From NCBI RefSeq assembly GCF_011303755.1, contig NZ_CP049885.1:1098001-1162000 (forward strand): 64,000 nt of DNA, given 5' to 3'. The notes beneath the pieces are model-generated. The model was not told where the DNA came from and did not search any database. It was given only the letters and a program-made list of their open reading frames with translations. Shown here piece after piece: positions 26,424 through 35,687 of this stretch (position 1 is the first letter of the stretch; every line of letters starts with the position of its first letter). A program made the translations under genes and the position numbers. The DNA is from Acidovorax sp. HDW3 (GTDB taxonomy: Bacteria > Pseudomonadota > Gammaproteobacteria > Burkholderiales > Burkholderiaceae_C).

Positions 26424-27076
26424 CGATACCCGGACTTTTCATCAGCTTTGAGGGCATCGACGGCGCTGGCAAAAGCTCGCACATCCAGACCCTGGCCGAC
26501 GCCTTTCGCGCCCAGGGGCGCAGCGTCACGCTCACGCGCGAGCCCGGCGGCACGCCGCTGGCGGAAAAGCTGCGCGCCCTGCTGCTGCACGAACCCATGG
26601 ACGCCCTGACCGAGGCCCTGCTGGCCTTTGCCGGCCGGCGCGACCACCTGCGCCAGGTGATCGAGCCGGCGCTGGCGCGCGGCGAGGTGCTGCTGTGCGA
26701 CCGCTTCACCGACGCCACCTTCGCCTACCAGGGCGCCGGGCGCGGCTTCAATCTTGATGTGCTATCGTATTTGGAGCGCCTTGCGCAGACTGGGTGCGCC
26801 CCAGAGCCCGATTTGATGCGTGAACCCGACGCCACCCTGTGGTTTGACCTGCCCCCCGCCGTGGCGGCGCAGCGCCTGACCGCAGCGCGCAGCCCGGACC
26901 GCTTCGAGGCCCTGCCGCCGGACTTTTTTGCCCGCGTCGCCCAGGGCTACGCGGCGCGTGCGCAGGCGGCGCCGCAGCGCTTCATCCGCATCGACGCTGC
27001 CCAGCCCCTGCCCGCCGTCTGGCAGCAGCTGCAGGCGGCGCTGGTGGCGCGCGGCTGGCTGGGGGGGGAGCCATGA
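26420..27076 (+). CDS. tmk: Thymidylate kinase
   Basis: It phosphorylates dTMP to dTDP for DNA synthesis. The 218 residues contain the P-loop [11 protein letters not shown] (about 9-19), the DR(F/Y) motif in [13 protein letters not shown] and a lid region with RSPDRFEAL. The segment from about residue 113 to 138 ([25 protein letters not shown]) is slightly AT-richer than its surroundings. It overlaps mltG and holB by four bases each. Confidence 0.95.
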   Translation: MTIPGLFISFEGIDGAGKSSHIQTLADAFRAQGRSVTLTREPGGTPLAEKLRALLLHEPMDALTEALLAFAGRRDHLRQVIEPALARGEVLLCDRFTDATFAYQGAGRGFNLDVLSYLERLAQTGCAPEPDLMREPDATLWFDLPPAVAAQRLTAARSPDRFEALPPDFFARVAQGYAARAQAAPQRFIRIDAAQPLPAVWQQLQAALVARGWLGGEP

Positions 27077-28095
27077 CGGCCAGCGCCCCGGCGCCCTGGA
27101 TTGCCGCGCAGCGGCGCCAGCTGCTGGCCCAGCGCGGCCACGCCTGGCTGCTGCAGGGGCCCTCGGGCCTGGGCCAGTACGCCCTGGCCTACGAGCTGGT
27201 GCGCGCCTGGCTGTGCGATGCGCCCAGCGCCGACGGCGCCTGCGGCCAATGCGCGAGCTGCCACGCCATCGCCGTGCACACCCATGCCGACCTGTGCGTG
27301 CTCATGCCCGAGACGGTGATGCTGGCGCTGGGCTGGCCGTTGAGCGAGAAAGCACAGGCCGAGATCGACGAGAAAAAACGCAAGCCCAGCCGCGAGATCC
27401 GCGTCGATGCCATGCGCGAAGCGGTCGAGTTCTGCCAGCGCACCAGCGCGCGCGGGCGCGGCAAGGCGGTGCTGGTGTACCCGGCCGAGCAGATGAACCA
27501 CGTTACCGCCAACGCCCTGCTCAAGACGCTGGAGGAGCCCCCGGGCGACACCCGCTTCGTGCTCGCCAGCGAGGCCGCGCACCTGCTGCTGCCCACCATC
27601 CGCAGCCGCTGCCTGGGCCACAGCCTGCACTGGCCGCAGGCCGACGAGGCCCTGGCCTGGCTGCAGGCGCAGGGCCTGAGCGCGGACGATGCCAAGGCGC
27701 ATTGGCGCGCCGCCGGTGGCCGCCCGCAGGACGCGCTGGCCCTGGCCCAGGCCGGGCGCAGCCCCGCCGCCTGGGCGCAGCTGCCGCAGGCCATGGCGCG
27801 TGGCGAGCTCGCGGCCCTGTCCGACTACAGCCCGGCGCAGGCCATTGCGGCGCTGCAAAAACTCTGCCACGACCTGCAGGCGCAGGCTGTGGGCGCACCG
27901 CCGCGCTACTTCGCACCCGAGAGCCTGCCGCCCGCACCGCCGCTGCTGGCGCTGGCGCGCTGGGCCCAGGCGCTGGCCAAGGCAGCGCGCAGCGCCGAGC
28001 ACCCGTTCAACCAGGGGCTGCTGCTGGAGGCGCTTGTCGCCCAGGCGCGCCAGACACTACACTCGCAGCCACCACGACCGCCCCGCACACCATGA
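27073..28095 (+). CDS. holB: DNA polymerase III delta' subunit
   Basis: HolB is a clamp-loader subunit. The 340 residues show a degenerate P-loop (GPSGLGQYA, no lysine, as expected because delta' does not hydrolyse ATP) and a zinc-binding cysteine cluster ([16 protein letters not shown]). The SRC region (TIRSRCLGH) is also present. Short overlaps with tmk and pilZ suggest one operon. Length is normal for the betaproteobacterial form. Confidence 0.94.
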   Translation: MTASAPAPWIAAQRRQLLAQRGHAWLLQGPSGLGQYALAYELVRAWLCDAPSADGACGQCASCHAIAVHTHADLCVLMPETVMLALGWPLSEKAQAEIDEKKRKPSREIRVDAMREAVEFCQRTSARGRGKAVLVYPAEQMNHVTANALLKTLEEPPGDTRFVLASEAAHLLLPTIRSRCLGHSLHWPQADEALAWLQAQGLSADDAKAHWRAAGGRPQDALALAQAGRSPAAWAQLPQAMARGELAALSDYSPAQAIAALQKLCHDLQAQAVGAPPRYFAPESLPPAPPLLALARWAQALAKAARSAEHPFNQGLLLEALVAQARQTLHSQPPRPPRTP

Positions 28096-28454
28096 ACACC
28101 CCCGCCCCCACCGCGCCGCGCCCCAGCGTCATGCAGCTGGCCATCAAGGAAAAAGCAGCGCTCTACGCCGCCTTCATCCCCAGCTTTGCCGAAGGCGGCA
28201 TCTTCGTGCCGACCACGCGCGACTACCGCCTGGGCGACGATGTGTATGTGCTCTTGACTCTGCCCGAGGACACCCAGCGCTACCCCGTCGCCGGGCGCGT
28301 GGCCTGGCTCACGCCCGCGCGTGCCGGCGGCAACCGCACGCAGGGCGTGGGCATTCATTTCCCCAAGGATGAAAAATCGCGCCAGCTGCGCGCGCGCATC
28401 GAAGAAATATTGGGCACCGCCCTGGGCTCGGACAAGCCCACGCAGACCATTTAA
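28092..28454 (+). CDS. pilZ: PilZ-domain protein, type IV pilus assembly type
   Basis: A 120-residue single-domain PilZ protein. The core has LKEKAALYAAFIPSFAEGGIFVPTT-like residues and ends in GVGIHFPKDE. It lacks the RxxxR c-di-GMP motif expected in binding PilZ domains, as is known for the pilus-assembly PilZ, which acts with FimX-like proteins and the PilB motor. It overlaps holB by four bases and is followed by a terminator-like hairpin. Confidence 0.88.
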   Translation: MNTPAPTAPRPSVMQLAIKEKAALYAAFIPSFAEGGIFVPTTRDYRLGDDVYVLLTLPEDTQRYPVAGRVAWLTPARAGGNRTQGVGIHFPKDEKSRQLRARIEEILGTALGSDKPTQTI

Positions 28455-28469
28455 CCCCCACCCATCGCC

Positions 28470-28510
28470 AATGCCGACCGGCGGCCCGCCCCGGTCGGCA
28501 TTGCCGTTTT
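28470..28510 (+). terminator. Probable intrinsic terminator after pilZ
   Basis: A 12-base arm AATGCCGACCGG (28470-28481) and its complement CCGGTCGGCATT (28491-28502) flank a nine-base loop; GCCGTTTT follows. The T-run is short, so termination may be partial. Confidence 0.65.
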
Positions 28511-28520
28511 CACTGCCGCC

Positions 28521-29327
28521 ATGTTCACCGATTCCCACTGCCACCTGACGTTTCCCGAGCTTGCCAGCCAGATTCCCGCCATCCGTGCCGCCATGCAGGC
28601 GGCGCAGGTCACGCGCGCGCTGTGCATTTGCACGACGATGGAAGAATTTCCTGCCGTGCACGCGCTGGCGCAAAGCTACGACAACTTCTGGTGCAGCGTT
28701 GGCGTGCACCCGGACAACGAGGGCATCCACGAGCCCAGCGTGCAGGAGCTGCAGGAAAAAGCCCAGCTGCCGCGCGTGGTCGCCATCGGCGAGACGGGGC
28801 TGGACTATTACGGCATGGAGGAGCGCAAGGGCGGGCGCAGCATTGCCGACCTGGAGTGGCAGCGCACGCGCTTTCGCACCCACATCCGCGCTGCGCGCGC
28901 CGTCGGCAAGCCGCTGGTGATCCACACCCGCAGCAGCGCCACCGACACCCTGGCCATCTTGCGCGAGGAGGGCGAGGACGGCAGCGGCAACCGTGCCGGT
29001 GGGGTGTTTCACTGCTTTACGGAGTCGCTGGCGGTGGCGCGGGCGGCGCTCGATCTGGGCTACTACATCTCGCTCTCGGGCATCGTCACCTTCAAGAGCG
29101 CGCAGGAGCTGCGCGAGGTGGCGGCCTTCGTGCCGCTCGAGCGTTTGCTGATTGAAACCGACAGCCCCTACCTCGCGCCCGTGCCGTATCGCGGCAAAAC
29201 CAACACCCCGGCCTACGTGCCGTACGTGGCGCAGCAGATTGCGCAGCTGCGCGGCCTGAGCGTGCAGGCCGTGGCAGAGGCCACGAGCCGCAACGTCGAT
29301 GCGCTTTTTACCGGAGTCACGGCATGA
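28521..29327 (+). CDS. tatD: TatD-family metal-dependent hydrolase
   Basis: A 268-residue TIM-barrel nuclease (3'-5' DNase or RNA processing). Metal ligands are visible: His6 and His8 in DSHCHL, the Glu in [10 protein letters not shown], the histidines in VIHTRS and FHCFTES, and the Asp in [10 protein letters not shown]. All expected residues are present, so it is probably active. It follows the pilZ terminator and overlaps the ankyrin lipoprotein gene by four bases. The mltG-tmk-holB-pilZ-tatD order is common in relatives. Confidence 0.93.
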   Translation: MFTDSHCHLTFPELASQIPAIRAAMQAAQVTRALCICTTMEEFPAVHALAQSYDNFWCSVGVHPDNEGIHEPSVQELQEKAQLPRVVAIGETGLDYYGMEERKGGRSIADLEWQRTRFRTHIRAARAVGKPLVIHTRSSATDTLAILREEGEDGSGNRAGGVFHCFTESLAVARAALDLGYYISLSGIVTFKSAQELREVAAFVPLERLLIETDSPYLAPVPYRGKTNTPAYVPYVAQQIAQLRGLSVQAVAEATSRNVDALFTGVTA

Positions 29328-30001
29328 AGCGCCGCCAGCTGTGCCAGCAGGCGCTGGGTTGGTCGGTGCTGGCGCTCACCGGCTGCGCCAGCGCGGGGTC
29401 GTTCGACGATTTTTTTACCGCCATCCGCCGCGACCGGGGCGATGAAATCGCCGCCTTGCTCGCGCGTGGCTTTGACCCCAATACCAGCGACGAGCAGGGC
29501 CGCCCCGGCCTGGTGCTGGCGCTGCAGCTCGAATCCTGGCAGGCGTTTGCTGCGCTGCTCAAGGCGCCGCAGCTCGATGTCAACCGCCGCAACGCCCAGG
29601 GCGAGACGGCGCTGATGCTCGCCGCCATCAAGGGTCAGCTCGACGCCGCCCGTGCCCTGCTCGCGCGCGACGCCGACGTCAACCAAACCGGCTGGACGCC
29701 GCTGCACTACGCCGCATCCTGCATCACCGGCCAGGGGGTGGAGATGGTGCGCCTGCTGCTCGAAGAAAGCGCCTACATCGATGCCGGCTCGCCCAACGGC
29801 AGCACGCCGTTGATGCTCGCCGCCCAGTACGGCAGCGAGGACGTGGCGCAGCTGCTGCTGGCCGAGGGCGCCGACCCGAGCATCAAGAACCAGCGCGGCC
29901 TGACGGCGGTGCAGTTCGCCCAACGCGCCGGGCGCGACGCGCTCGCGCGCAGCCTGGCTGCCGCCATGCGCAAGCGCCAGCCGCAGCGGGGGCAGTGGTA
30001 G
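29324..30001 (+). CDS. Ankyrin-repeat lipoprotein
   Basis: A 225-residue envelope protein with a lipobox (LTGC, Cys at residue 21). It then carries four to five ankyrin repeats, seen in [63 protein letters not shown] and [13 protein letters not shown]. It should mediate protein binding in the periplasm or at the outer membrane; no partner can be named. The ATG overlaps the tatD stop. A hairpin repeat lies just after its stop, before the convergent msbA gene. Confidence 0.85.
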   Translation: MKRRQLCQQALGWSVLALTGCASAGSFDDFFTAIRRDRGDEIAALLARGFDPNTSDEQGRPGLVLALQLESWQAFAALLKAPQLDVNRRNAQGETALMLAAIKGQLDAARALLARDADVNQTGWTPLHYAASCITGQGVEMVRLLLEESAYIDAGSPNGSTPLMLAAQYGSEDVAQLLLAEGADPSIKNQRGLTAVQFAQRAGRDALARSLAAAMRKRQPQRGQW

Positions 30002-30011
30002 GTTTGCTCAC

Positions 30012-30060
30012 TTTTTGATAGCTGCTTGCGCTTGCCTGGTAAGCGCTAGCGGCATTTTTG
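30012..30060. repeat. Dispersed hairpin repeat between ankyrin gene and msbA
   Basis: It contains TTTTTGATAGCTGCTTGCGCTTGCCTGGTAAGCGCTAGC and a T-rich end. The arms GCGCTT / AAGCGC form a hairpin. Placed between convergent stops, it may serve as a two-way terminator. Confidence 0.8.
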
Positions 30061-30063
30061 TGC

Positions 30064-31830
30064 TTAATTTTGGTGCTGCAGCCGGGCGTAGAGGCCGCCG
30101 AGCGCCAGCAGCTGGGCGTGGCTGCCTTGCTCGACGATGCGGCCCGCTTGCAGCACCAGCACGCGGTCGGCGTGCTCGATGGTGGAGAGCCGGTGCGCAA
30201 TCACCAGCGTGGTGCGCCCGCGCATCAGGCGCTGCAGGGCTTCTTGCACCAGGCGTTCGGACTCGGTGTCGAGTGCGGAGGTGGCCTCATCCAGAATGAG
30301 GATGGGCGCATCTTTGTACAGCGCGCGCGCAATCGCCAGGCGCTGGCGCTGCCCGCCCGAGAGCTCGCTGGCGTTGTGGCCCACGGGTGTGTCTATGCCT
30401 TGCGGCAGGCGCGCCACATGCTCGGCCAGGTTGGCGGCGGCCAGGCAGTCTTGTACCCGCTGGCGGTCCAGCGGCGCGCCCAGGGCGACGTTGGCCGCCA
30501 CGCTGTCGTTGAGCATGACCACGTCCTGGCTGACCATGGCGAATTGCGCGCGCAGCTGCTCCAGCGGCCAGTCGGCCAGGGGCACGCCGTCGAGTGCGAT
30601 GTGCCCGCTTTCGGGCAGCACAAAGCGCGGCAGCAGGTTGACCAGCGTGCTTTTGCCCGCGCCCGAGGGGCCGACCAGGGCGACGACCTCGCCCGGCTGC
30701 AGCGTCAGGCTGACGCGGTCGAGCGCCAGAGCGGCGTCGCTGTGGGCGCGAAAGCGCACGCAAACATCGTGCAGCTGCAGCGCACCGCGCGCGGGCGTGG
30801 GGCAGGGCTGCGTGCCGCCGTTTTCGCTGGCGGTGTCGTGGATCAGCTGCAGGCCGCGCTCCAGTGCGGCCACGCCGCGCGTGAGTGGGTTGGTGACGTC
30901 GGCCATGCGCCGCATGGGCGCCACCAGCATCAGCATGGCGGTGATGAAGGAGGCAAAGCCGCCGACTGTGATGGCCTGGCCTGCGCCGCTGCCGGCGCGG
31001 CTTTGCCACAGCGCCACGCAAATGACGGTGGACAGGGCGACGGCGGCGAGTAGCTGCGTCAGCGGCGTCATGGCGGCGGAGGCAATGGTGGCCTTGATCG
31101 CCAGGCGGCGCAGGCTGTCGCTCAAGCGGCCAAAGCGCGCTTGCTGCTGCGCCTGCGCGCCGTGCAGGCGCACCATGCGGTGCGCGAGCACGTTTTCTTC
31201 CACCACGTAGGCCAGGTCGTCGGTGGCCTGCTGGCTGGCCTTGGTGATGCGGTACAGGCGCCGCGAGAGGGTTTTCATGATCCAGGCCACCGCTGGCACG
31301 AGCACGGCGACGATCAGCGTCAGCTGCCAGTTCAGGTACAGCAGGTAGCCGAGCAGCGCCAGCAGCGTAAAACCATCGCGCGAGATGCCCATGAGCGCCT
31401 GCACCAGCAGCGTGGCGCCCGTCTGCACTTCATAGACCACGGTGTTGGACAAGGCGCTGGCCGACTGGCGCGTGAACAGTGCCATCTCGGCGCTGAGCAG
31501 GCGCGCAAACAGCGCCTGGCGCAAGAGCAACATGCCTTCGTTGGCGATGCGCGTGATGGCGTACTGGCTGGTGAACTGGGCCACGCCGCGAATAAAAAAC
31601 ACGCCAATGATGGCTGCCGGCACCAGCCACAGCTGCAGCGTGCCGTCGGTAAAACCGCTGTCGAGCAGCGGCTTGAGCAGTGCCGGAATCAGCGGCTCGG
31701 TGGCCGCGCCCAGGAGCGTGCCCGCCAGGGCCAGCGCCCAGGCCAGGCGGTGGCCGCCAAAATAAGGCAACAGTCGGGCCAGGCGCGCGCGCAGGGCGGG
31801 AGTAGGGGAGTTGGGGGCAGGGGATTGCAT
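30064..31830 (-). CDS. msbA: Lipid A export ABC transporter MsbA
   Basis: A 588-residue half-transporter that flips lipid A core across the inner membrane. Six membrane helices (about residues 20-310) are followed by an ATPase domain with Walker A GPSGAGKST, the signature LSGGQRQ, Walker B ILILDEATSALD and an H-loop in IAHRLST. I chose ATG 31830 because homologues begin there; the frame is open 41 codons upstream without support. It is divergent from tolB and convergent with the ankyrin gene. A generic MsbA-like multidrug exporter is the alternative. Confidence 0.9.
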   Translation of the reverse strand: MQSPAPNSPTPALRARLARLLPYFGGHRLAWALALAGTLLGAATEPLIPALLKPLLDSGFTDGTLQLWLVPAAIIGVFFIRGVAQFTSQYAITRIANEGMLLLRQALFARLLSAEMALFTRQSASALSNTVVYEVQTGATLLVQALMGISRDGFTLLALLGYLLYLNWQLTLIVAVLVPAVAWIMKTLSRRLYRITKASQQATDDLAYVVEENVLAHRMVRLHGAQAQQQARFGRLSDSLRRLAIKATIASAAMTPLTQLLAAVALSTVICVALWQSRAGSGAGQAITVGGFASFITAMLMLVAPMRRMADVTNPLTRGVAALERGLQLIHDTASENGGTQPCPTPARGALQLHDVCVRFRAHSDAALALDRVSLTLQPGEVVALVGPSGAGKSTLVNLLPRFVLPESGHIALDGVPLADWPLEQLRAQFAMVSQDVVMLNDSVAANVALGAPLDRQRVQDCLAAANLAEHVARLPQGIDTPVGHNASELSGGQRQRLAIARALYKDAPILILDEATSALDTESERLVQEALQRLMRGRTTLVIAHRLSTIEHADRVLVLQAGRIVEQGSHAQLLALGGLYARLQHQN

Positions 31831-31952
31831 GAATGCGCAGAATTTTACGTTTTGCCTGGGTACCATGCTGCCCTGTCGCCGGAGTTGGGGCGCCGCTGTG
31901 TGTAATATGCCGGGTTGTCTTTCCGGCTCGTAACGGCTACCGACCGCTGCCA
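31831..31952. promoter_or_regulatory. Divergent msbA/tolB promoter region
   Basis: This 122-base gap should hold the promoters of both genes. For tolB an extended -10 element is visible (TGTGTAATAT, hexamer TAATAT at 31903-31908), about 45 bases before the ATG; the -35 is weak. No clear msbA promoter was found. Confidence 0.45.
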
Positions 31953-33275
31953 ATGACTACTCACCGTTCACAATCCCCCTCTGCAGCCGCACCGCTGCTG
32001 CCCCTGCGCCGCCAGGTTCTGGCCGCCATGTTTTGTCTCCCCGCTGTGCCTGCACTTGCCCAGTTCCGTGTGGAAGTCACGGGCGTGGGCTTGACGCAGC
32101 TGCCGATTGCGCTGGCGCCGTTTCGCGGCGAAGCACAGGCGCCGCAGCCCATTGCCGCCATCGTGCAGGCCGACCTTGAGCGCAGCGGCCAGTTTCGCAG
32201 CGTGGACGCCGCTGGCGCCCAGCTCGACGAGACCTCCCGTCCCGACATGACCCAGTGGCGCCAGAAAAGCGCCGATTCGCTCGTCACCGGCAGCGTCACG
32301 CGCCTGGCCGATGGCCGGTTTGACGTGCGCTTTCGCCTCTGGGACGTGGTGCGCGGCCAGGACCTGGGTGGGCAGAGCTACATCGTCATCCAGGGCGACC
32401 TGCGCCTGGTGGCACACCGCATTGCCGATTTCGTGTACGAAAAGCTCACCGGCGAGCGTGGCGTGTTCTCCACCCGCATCGCCTACGTCACCAAGACGGG
32501 TGGGCGCTACAGCCTGTGGATTGCCGATGCCGATGGCGAAAACGCCCAGGCTGCGCTGGCCAGCCCCGAACCCATCATCTCGCCCGCCTGGGCCCCCAAC
32601 GGTACGCAGCTGGCCTATGTGTCGTTCGAGTCGCGCAAGCCCGTGGTCTACGTGCACGATGTGGCCAGCGGGCGCCGGCGCCTGATTGCCAACTTCCGGG
32701 GCTCCAACAGCGCCCCGGCCTGGTCGCCCGATGGCCGCCAGCTGGCCGTGACGCTCACGCGCGACGGCCACTCGCAGCTGTACACCATCGACGCCAACGG
32801 CGGCGAGCCGCGCCGCCTGATGCAAAGCAGCGGCATCGACACCGAGCCGGTGTTCTCCGGCGATGGGCGCAGCATCTACTTCGTCAGCGACCGGGGCGGT
32901 GCGCCGCAGATCTACAAGGTGGCAGCCAGCGGCGGCAACGCCGAGCGCGTAACCTTCAACGGTGGCTACAACATCTCGCCCGCCATCAGCCCCGATGGCC
33001 GCTGGCTGGCCTACGTCTCGCGCGTGGGCGGGGCCTTCAAGCTGCACGTCATGGATCTGGCCAGCGGTACCAGCACAGCCATTACCGATACCAGCGCCGA
33101 CGAAAGCCCCAGTTTCGCTCCCAACAGCCGCCTGATCCTCTACGCCACCCAGCAGCAAGGCCGTGAAGCTCTCATGACCACCACGCTCGACGGCAAGATC
33201 AAGGCACGCCTGGCCGGGCGAGGTGGAGACATACGCGAGCCCGATTGGGGCCCGTTCCATAAACAAGTCAATTGA
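31953..33275 (+). CDS. tolB: Tol-Pal system beta-propeller protein TolB
   Basis: TolB is periplasmic and links Pal to the Tol motor during cell division. The 440-residue precursor has a signal peptide (cleavage near ALA-QF), an N-terminal alpha/beta domain and a six-bladed propeller with repeated SPDGR/PAWSPDG/SPAISPDGRWLAYVS motifs. It starts its own operon: pal and cpoB follow, but tolQ, tolR and tolA are not upstream (msbA occupies that position on the other strand). Confidence 0.95.
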   Translation: MTTHRSQSPSAAAPLLPLRRQVLAAMFCLPAVPALAQFRVEVTGVGLTQLPIALAPFRGEAQAPQPIAAIVQADLERSGQFRSVDAAGAQLDETSRPDMTQWRQKSADSLVTGSVTRLADGRFDVRFRLWDVVRGQDLGGQSYIVIQGDLRLVAHRIADFVYEKLTGERGVFSTRIAYVTKTGGRYSLWIADADGENAQAALASPEPIISPAWAPNGTQLAYVSFESRKPVVYVHDVASGRRRLIANFRGSNSAPAWSPDGRQLAVTLTRDGHSQLYTIDANGGEPRRLMQSSGIDTEPVFSGDGRSIYFVSDRGGAPQIYKVAASGGNAERVTFNGGYNISPAISPDGRWLAYVSRVGGAFKLHVMDLASGTSTAITDTSADESPSFAPNSRLILYATQQQGREALMTTTLDGKIKARLAGRGGDIREPDWGPFHKQVN

Positions 33276-33317
33276 TGACTGATTTTTGAAATTTTTCCAA
33301 CCTGGATATCACTTTCC

Positions 33318-33848
33318 ATGAAACATTTGAAACGCATCTCCCTCGCACTGAGCATTGCCGCCCTGGTGGCAGGCTGCAGCACCGGCGTCAAGCTCGACGA
33401 CGCCGCCCCGGTCGAAGACCGCTCGGCCAATGCTGGTGCCAATGCCGGCAATACCGCGCAAAGCGGCGTTGCTGGCGTCAACCTCGGCCAGTCCGACCGT
33501 GACGGCGGCGGCCCCGTGGGCGTGGCGCGCACTGTGTACTTCGACTTCGACAGCTACAGCGTCAAGTCCGAGTACCAGTCGGTGCTCGATGCCCATGCGC
33601 GCTTCATCAAGGCCGTGCCGGGCCGCAAGGTCATGCTCGAAGGCCACACCGACGACGTCGGCGGCCGTGAATACAACCTGGCCCTGGGCCAAAAACGTGC
33701 CGAAGCCGTGCGCCGCTCGCTCGGCCTGCTGGGCGTGGCCGACGGCCAGATGGAAGCCATCAGCTACGGCAAGGAAAAGCCCGCCGCGCAAGGCATGAGC
33801 GACGATGCCCGCGCGCAAAACCGCCGCGTTGAACTCTCGTACCGCTGA
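33318..33848 (+). CDS. pal: Peptidoglycan-associated lipoprotein Pal
   Basis: This outer-membrane lipoprotein ties the membrane to peptidoglycan. The 176-residue precursor has a lipobox (LVAGC, Cys20), a flexible Ala/Gly-rich linker and an OmpA-like domain. The diaminopimelate-binding residues are visible in EGHTDDVGGREYNLALGQKRAEAV, and YFDFDSYSV starts the domain. It lies 42 bases after tolB and overlaps cpoB by one base. Confidence 0.96.
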   Translation: MKHLKRISLALSIAALVAGCSTGVKLDDAAPVEDRSANAGANAGNTAQSGVAGVNLGQSDRDGGGPVGVARTVYFDFDSYSVKSEYQSVLDAHARFIKAVPGRKVMLEGHTDDVGGREYNLALGQKRAEAVRRSLGLLGVADGQMEAISYGKEKPAAQGMSDDARAQNRRVELSYR

Positions 33849-34615
33849 TGCGTAGCCGTCGCCTCCCCCTGTACAGCCGCCTGGCGCTGGCGGCTGTGCT
33901 GGCGCTCGCTGGCGCCAGCAGCCAGGCTGCGCTGTTCGAGGACGAAGAGGCGCGGCGCGCCATCCTGGAGCTGCGCCAGCGCGTTGATGGCCTCACGCAA
34001 GGCAGCCAGCGCACGGGCGAAGACACCTCGCAAACCCGCCGCAGCTTGCTTGATCTGCAAGCGCAAATCGAATCCCTGCGCGCCGAGCAGGCCAAGCTGC
34101 GTGGGCAAAACGAGCAATTGCAGCGTGACGTTGCCGAGCTGCAGCGGCGCCAGAAAGACATGGCCCAGGGTGTGGACGAGCGCCTGCGCCAGTTCGAGCC
34201 CGTCAAGGTCAACGTCGATGGCCAGGAGTTTCAGGCCGATCCCGCCGAAAAGCGCGATTTTGAAGCCGCGTTAGAAATTTTTCGCGGCGGCAAGTTTGCT
34301 GAGGCCGGACAGGCCTTTGCCAACTTCATCAAGCAGAACCCGCGCAGTGGCTACCTGCCATCGGCCCGGTTCTGGCTTGGCAATGCCCAGTACGCCACGC
34401 GCGACTACAAGGAAGCCATCGCCAACTTCAAGGCCCTGCTCGCGGCCGCGCCGCAGCACGGCCGCGCGCCTGAGGCTGCGTTGTCGATTGCCAACTGCCA
34501 GGTGGAGCTTAAGGAAACCAAGGGTGCGCGCAAGACGCTGGAAGACCTGATCAAGGCCTACCCGCAATCCGAAGCCGCCGCCGCCGCCAAGGAACGCCTG
34601 GTGCGCCTCAAGTGA
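33848..34615 (+). CDS. cpoB: Cell division coordinator CpoB (YbgF)
   Basis: A 255-residue periplasmic protein with a signal peptide (about 1-27). A coiled-coil N-terminal region (about 30-105, LQAQIESLRAEQAKLRGQNEQLQ) is followed by C-terminal TPR repeats (about 125-250, FEAALEIFRGGKFAEAGQAFANF). In E. coli it couples Tol-Pal constriction to PBP1B activity. Overlapping start and stop with pal and tcdA suggest translation coupling. Confidence 0.93.
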   Translation: MRSRRLPLYSRLALAAVLALAGASSQAALFEDEEARRAILELRQRVDGLTQGSQRTGEDTSQTRRSLLDLQAQIESLRAEQAKLRGQNEQLQRDVAELQRRQKDMAQGVDERLRQFEPVKVNVDGQEFQADPAEKRDFEAALEIFRGGKFAEAGQAFANFIKQNPRSGYLPSARFWLGNAQYATRDYKEAIANFKALLAAAPQHGRAPEAALSIANCQVELKETKGARKTLEDLIKAYPQSEAAAAAKERLVRLK

Positions 34616-35394
34616 TGGTGGAGGTGTCCGAGGATGCTGCCGATCTGCAGCGCCGCTTTGGTGGCCTGCAGCGCCTCTACGGCGTGGCCGGGGCCGAACG
34701 CATCCGCCGTGCGCACGTGGCTGTGGTCGGCATCGGCGGCGTTGGCTCCTGGGCTGCTGAGGCCCTGGCGCGCAGCGGTGTCGGCCAGCTGACCCTGATC
34801 GACCTCGACCACGTGGCCGAGTCCAACATCAACCGTCAGGTTCATGCTGTGACCGACACCGTCGGCCAGGCCAAGGTCGAGGCCATGCGCGCGCGCATCG
34901 CGCAAATTCACCCGGCCTGCCAGGTGCACTGCGTGGAGGAGTTCGTGGCGCCAGGCAACTGGCCGGCCCTGCTGCCCGCCGGGGTGGATGCCGTGATCGA
35001 CGCCTGTGACCAAATCCGCGCCAAGCTGGCCATGGCGCAGTGGGCGCGCAGCACGCGCCAACGAATTTTCATCAGCGTTGGCGCCGCCGGTGGCAAGCGC
35101 CTGGCGCACAAGGTCGATATCGACGACCTGGCCGCCGTCACGCACGACCCGCTCCTGGCGCAGTTGCGCTACCAGCTGCGCAAGCACCACGGTGCACCCA
35201 AGGAGGGAAAGAAAATCGGCCTGCCCTGCGTCTTCAGCCGCGAGGCCGTGGCGCCACCCGATGCCTCTTGCGCGCTGCAGGGCGACGGCACGCTCAACTG
35301 CCATGGCTACGGCTCGGTGGTCGCCGTCACCGCCAGCTTTGGCCAGTGCGCCGCTGGCTGGGTGCTCGATGAAATTTCACGCGTATCTTTTTGA
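34615..35394 (+). CDS. tcdA: tRNA threonylcarbamoyladenosine dehydratase TcdA (CsdL)
   Basis: TcdA cyclises the t6A base at position 37 of ANN-decoding tRNAs in an ATP-dependent step. The 259 residues contain the E1-like nucleotide site GIGGVGSWAAEALARSG, the LIDLDHVAESNINRQ block and the C-terminal GSVVAVTASFGQ. ATG 34615 overlaps the cpoB stop by one base; GTG 34612 is also possible. It is followed directly by the tRNA-Lys gene, an ANN-decoding tRNA of the class this enzyme modifies, though the link may be chance. Confidence 0.92.
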   Translation: MVEVSEDAADLQRRFGGLQRLYGVAGAERIRRAHVAVVGIGGVGSWAAEALARSGVGQLTLIDLDHVAESNINRQVHAVTDTVGQAKVEAMRARIAQIHPACQVHCVEEFVAPGNWPALLPAGVDAVIDACDQIRAKLAMAQWARSTRQRIFISVGAAGGKRLAHKVDIDDLAAVTHDPLLAQLRYQLRKHHGAPKEGKKIGLPCVFSREAVAPPDASCALQGDGTLNCHGYGSVVAVTASFGQCAAGWVLDEISRVSF

Positions 35395-35417
35395 TGCTGG
35401 TAAAAACGCGCTACAAT
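35389..35417 (+). promoter_or_regulatory. Probable tRNA-Lys promoter
   Basis: A -35-like TTTTGA (35389-35394) and a -10 TACAAT (35412-35417) are 17 bases apart. The -35 overlaps the tcdA stop codon. The tRNA begins 34 bases after the -10. Confidence 0.6.
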
Positions 35418-35450
35418 CGCAGTCTTCGCTAATTTGAAGGCGAAGAGAGT

Positions 35451-35526
35451 GGGTCTTTAGCTCAGCCGGTAGAGCAGCGGACTTTTAATCCGTTGGTCGC
35501 GAGTTCGAATCTCGCAGGACCCACCA
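35451..35526 (+). tRNA. tRNA-Lys, anticodon TTT
   Basis: The 76-base gene folds as a standard cloverleaf: acceptor arm GGGTCTT / AGGACCC, D-arm GCTC / GAGC, anticodon stem GCGGA / TCCGT with loop CTTTTAA (anticodon TTT), and T-arm GCGAG / CTCGC with TTCGAAT. Discriminator A and the CCA end are encoded. An intrinsic terminator follows. Confidence 0.97.
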
Positions 35527-35534
35527 AAGAATTC

Positions 35535-35567
35535 AAGGACTTAGGTTAACGCCTAAGTCCTTTTTTC
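35535..35567 (+). terminator. Intrinsic terminator of tRNA-Lys
   Basis: Perfect 11-base arms AAGGACTTAGG (35535-35545) and CCTAAGTCCTT (35552-35562) are followed by more T bases, giving a run of six T. This is a strong rho-independent terminator. About 120 bases without features separate it from the next gene. Confidence 0.92.
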
Positions 35568-35687
35568 GTTCCCGGTGCCAACCGAGTGTCAGTGCAGCTC
35601 CATGGGTTGAGTTTGATCAATTTTTGCAGGTGATTCGGTGCCAAGTGGGCGCAGCGCATTCTTATGGGCAGCATTGCCACGCTGCAC

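Noticed and set aside
26751-26815. Possible hairpin-repeat remnant inside tmk
   Set aside because: Only scattered short matches (GCTAT, GCGC.TTGCGC) remain and the paired arms are absent, so chance is as likely.
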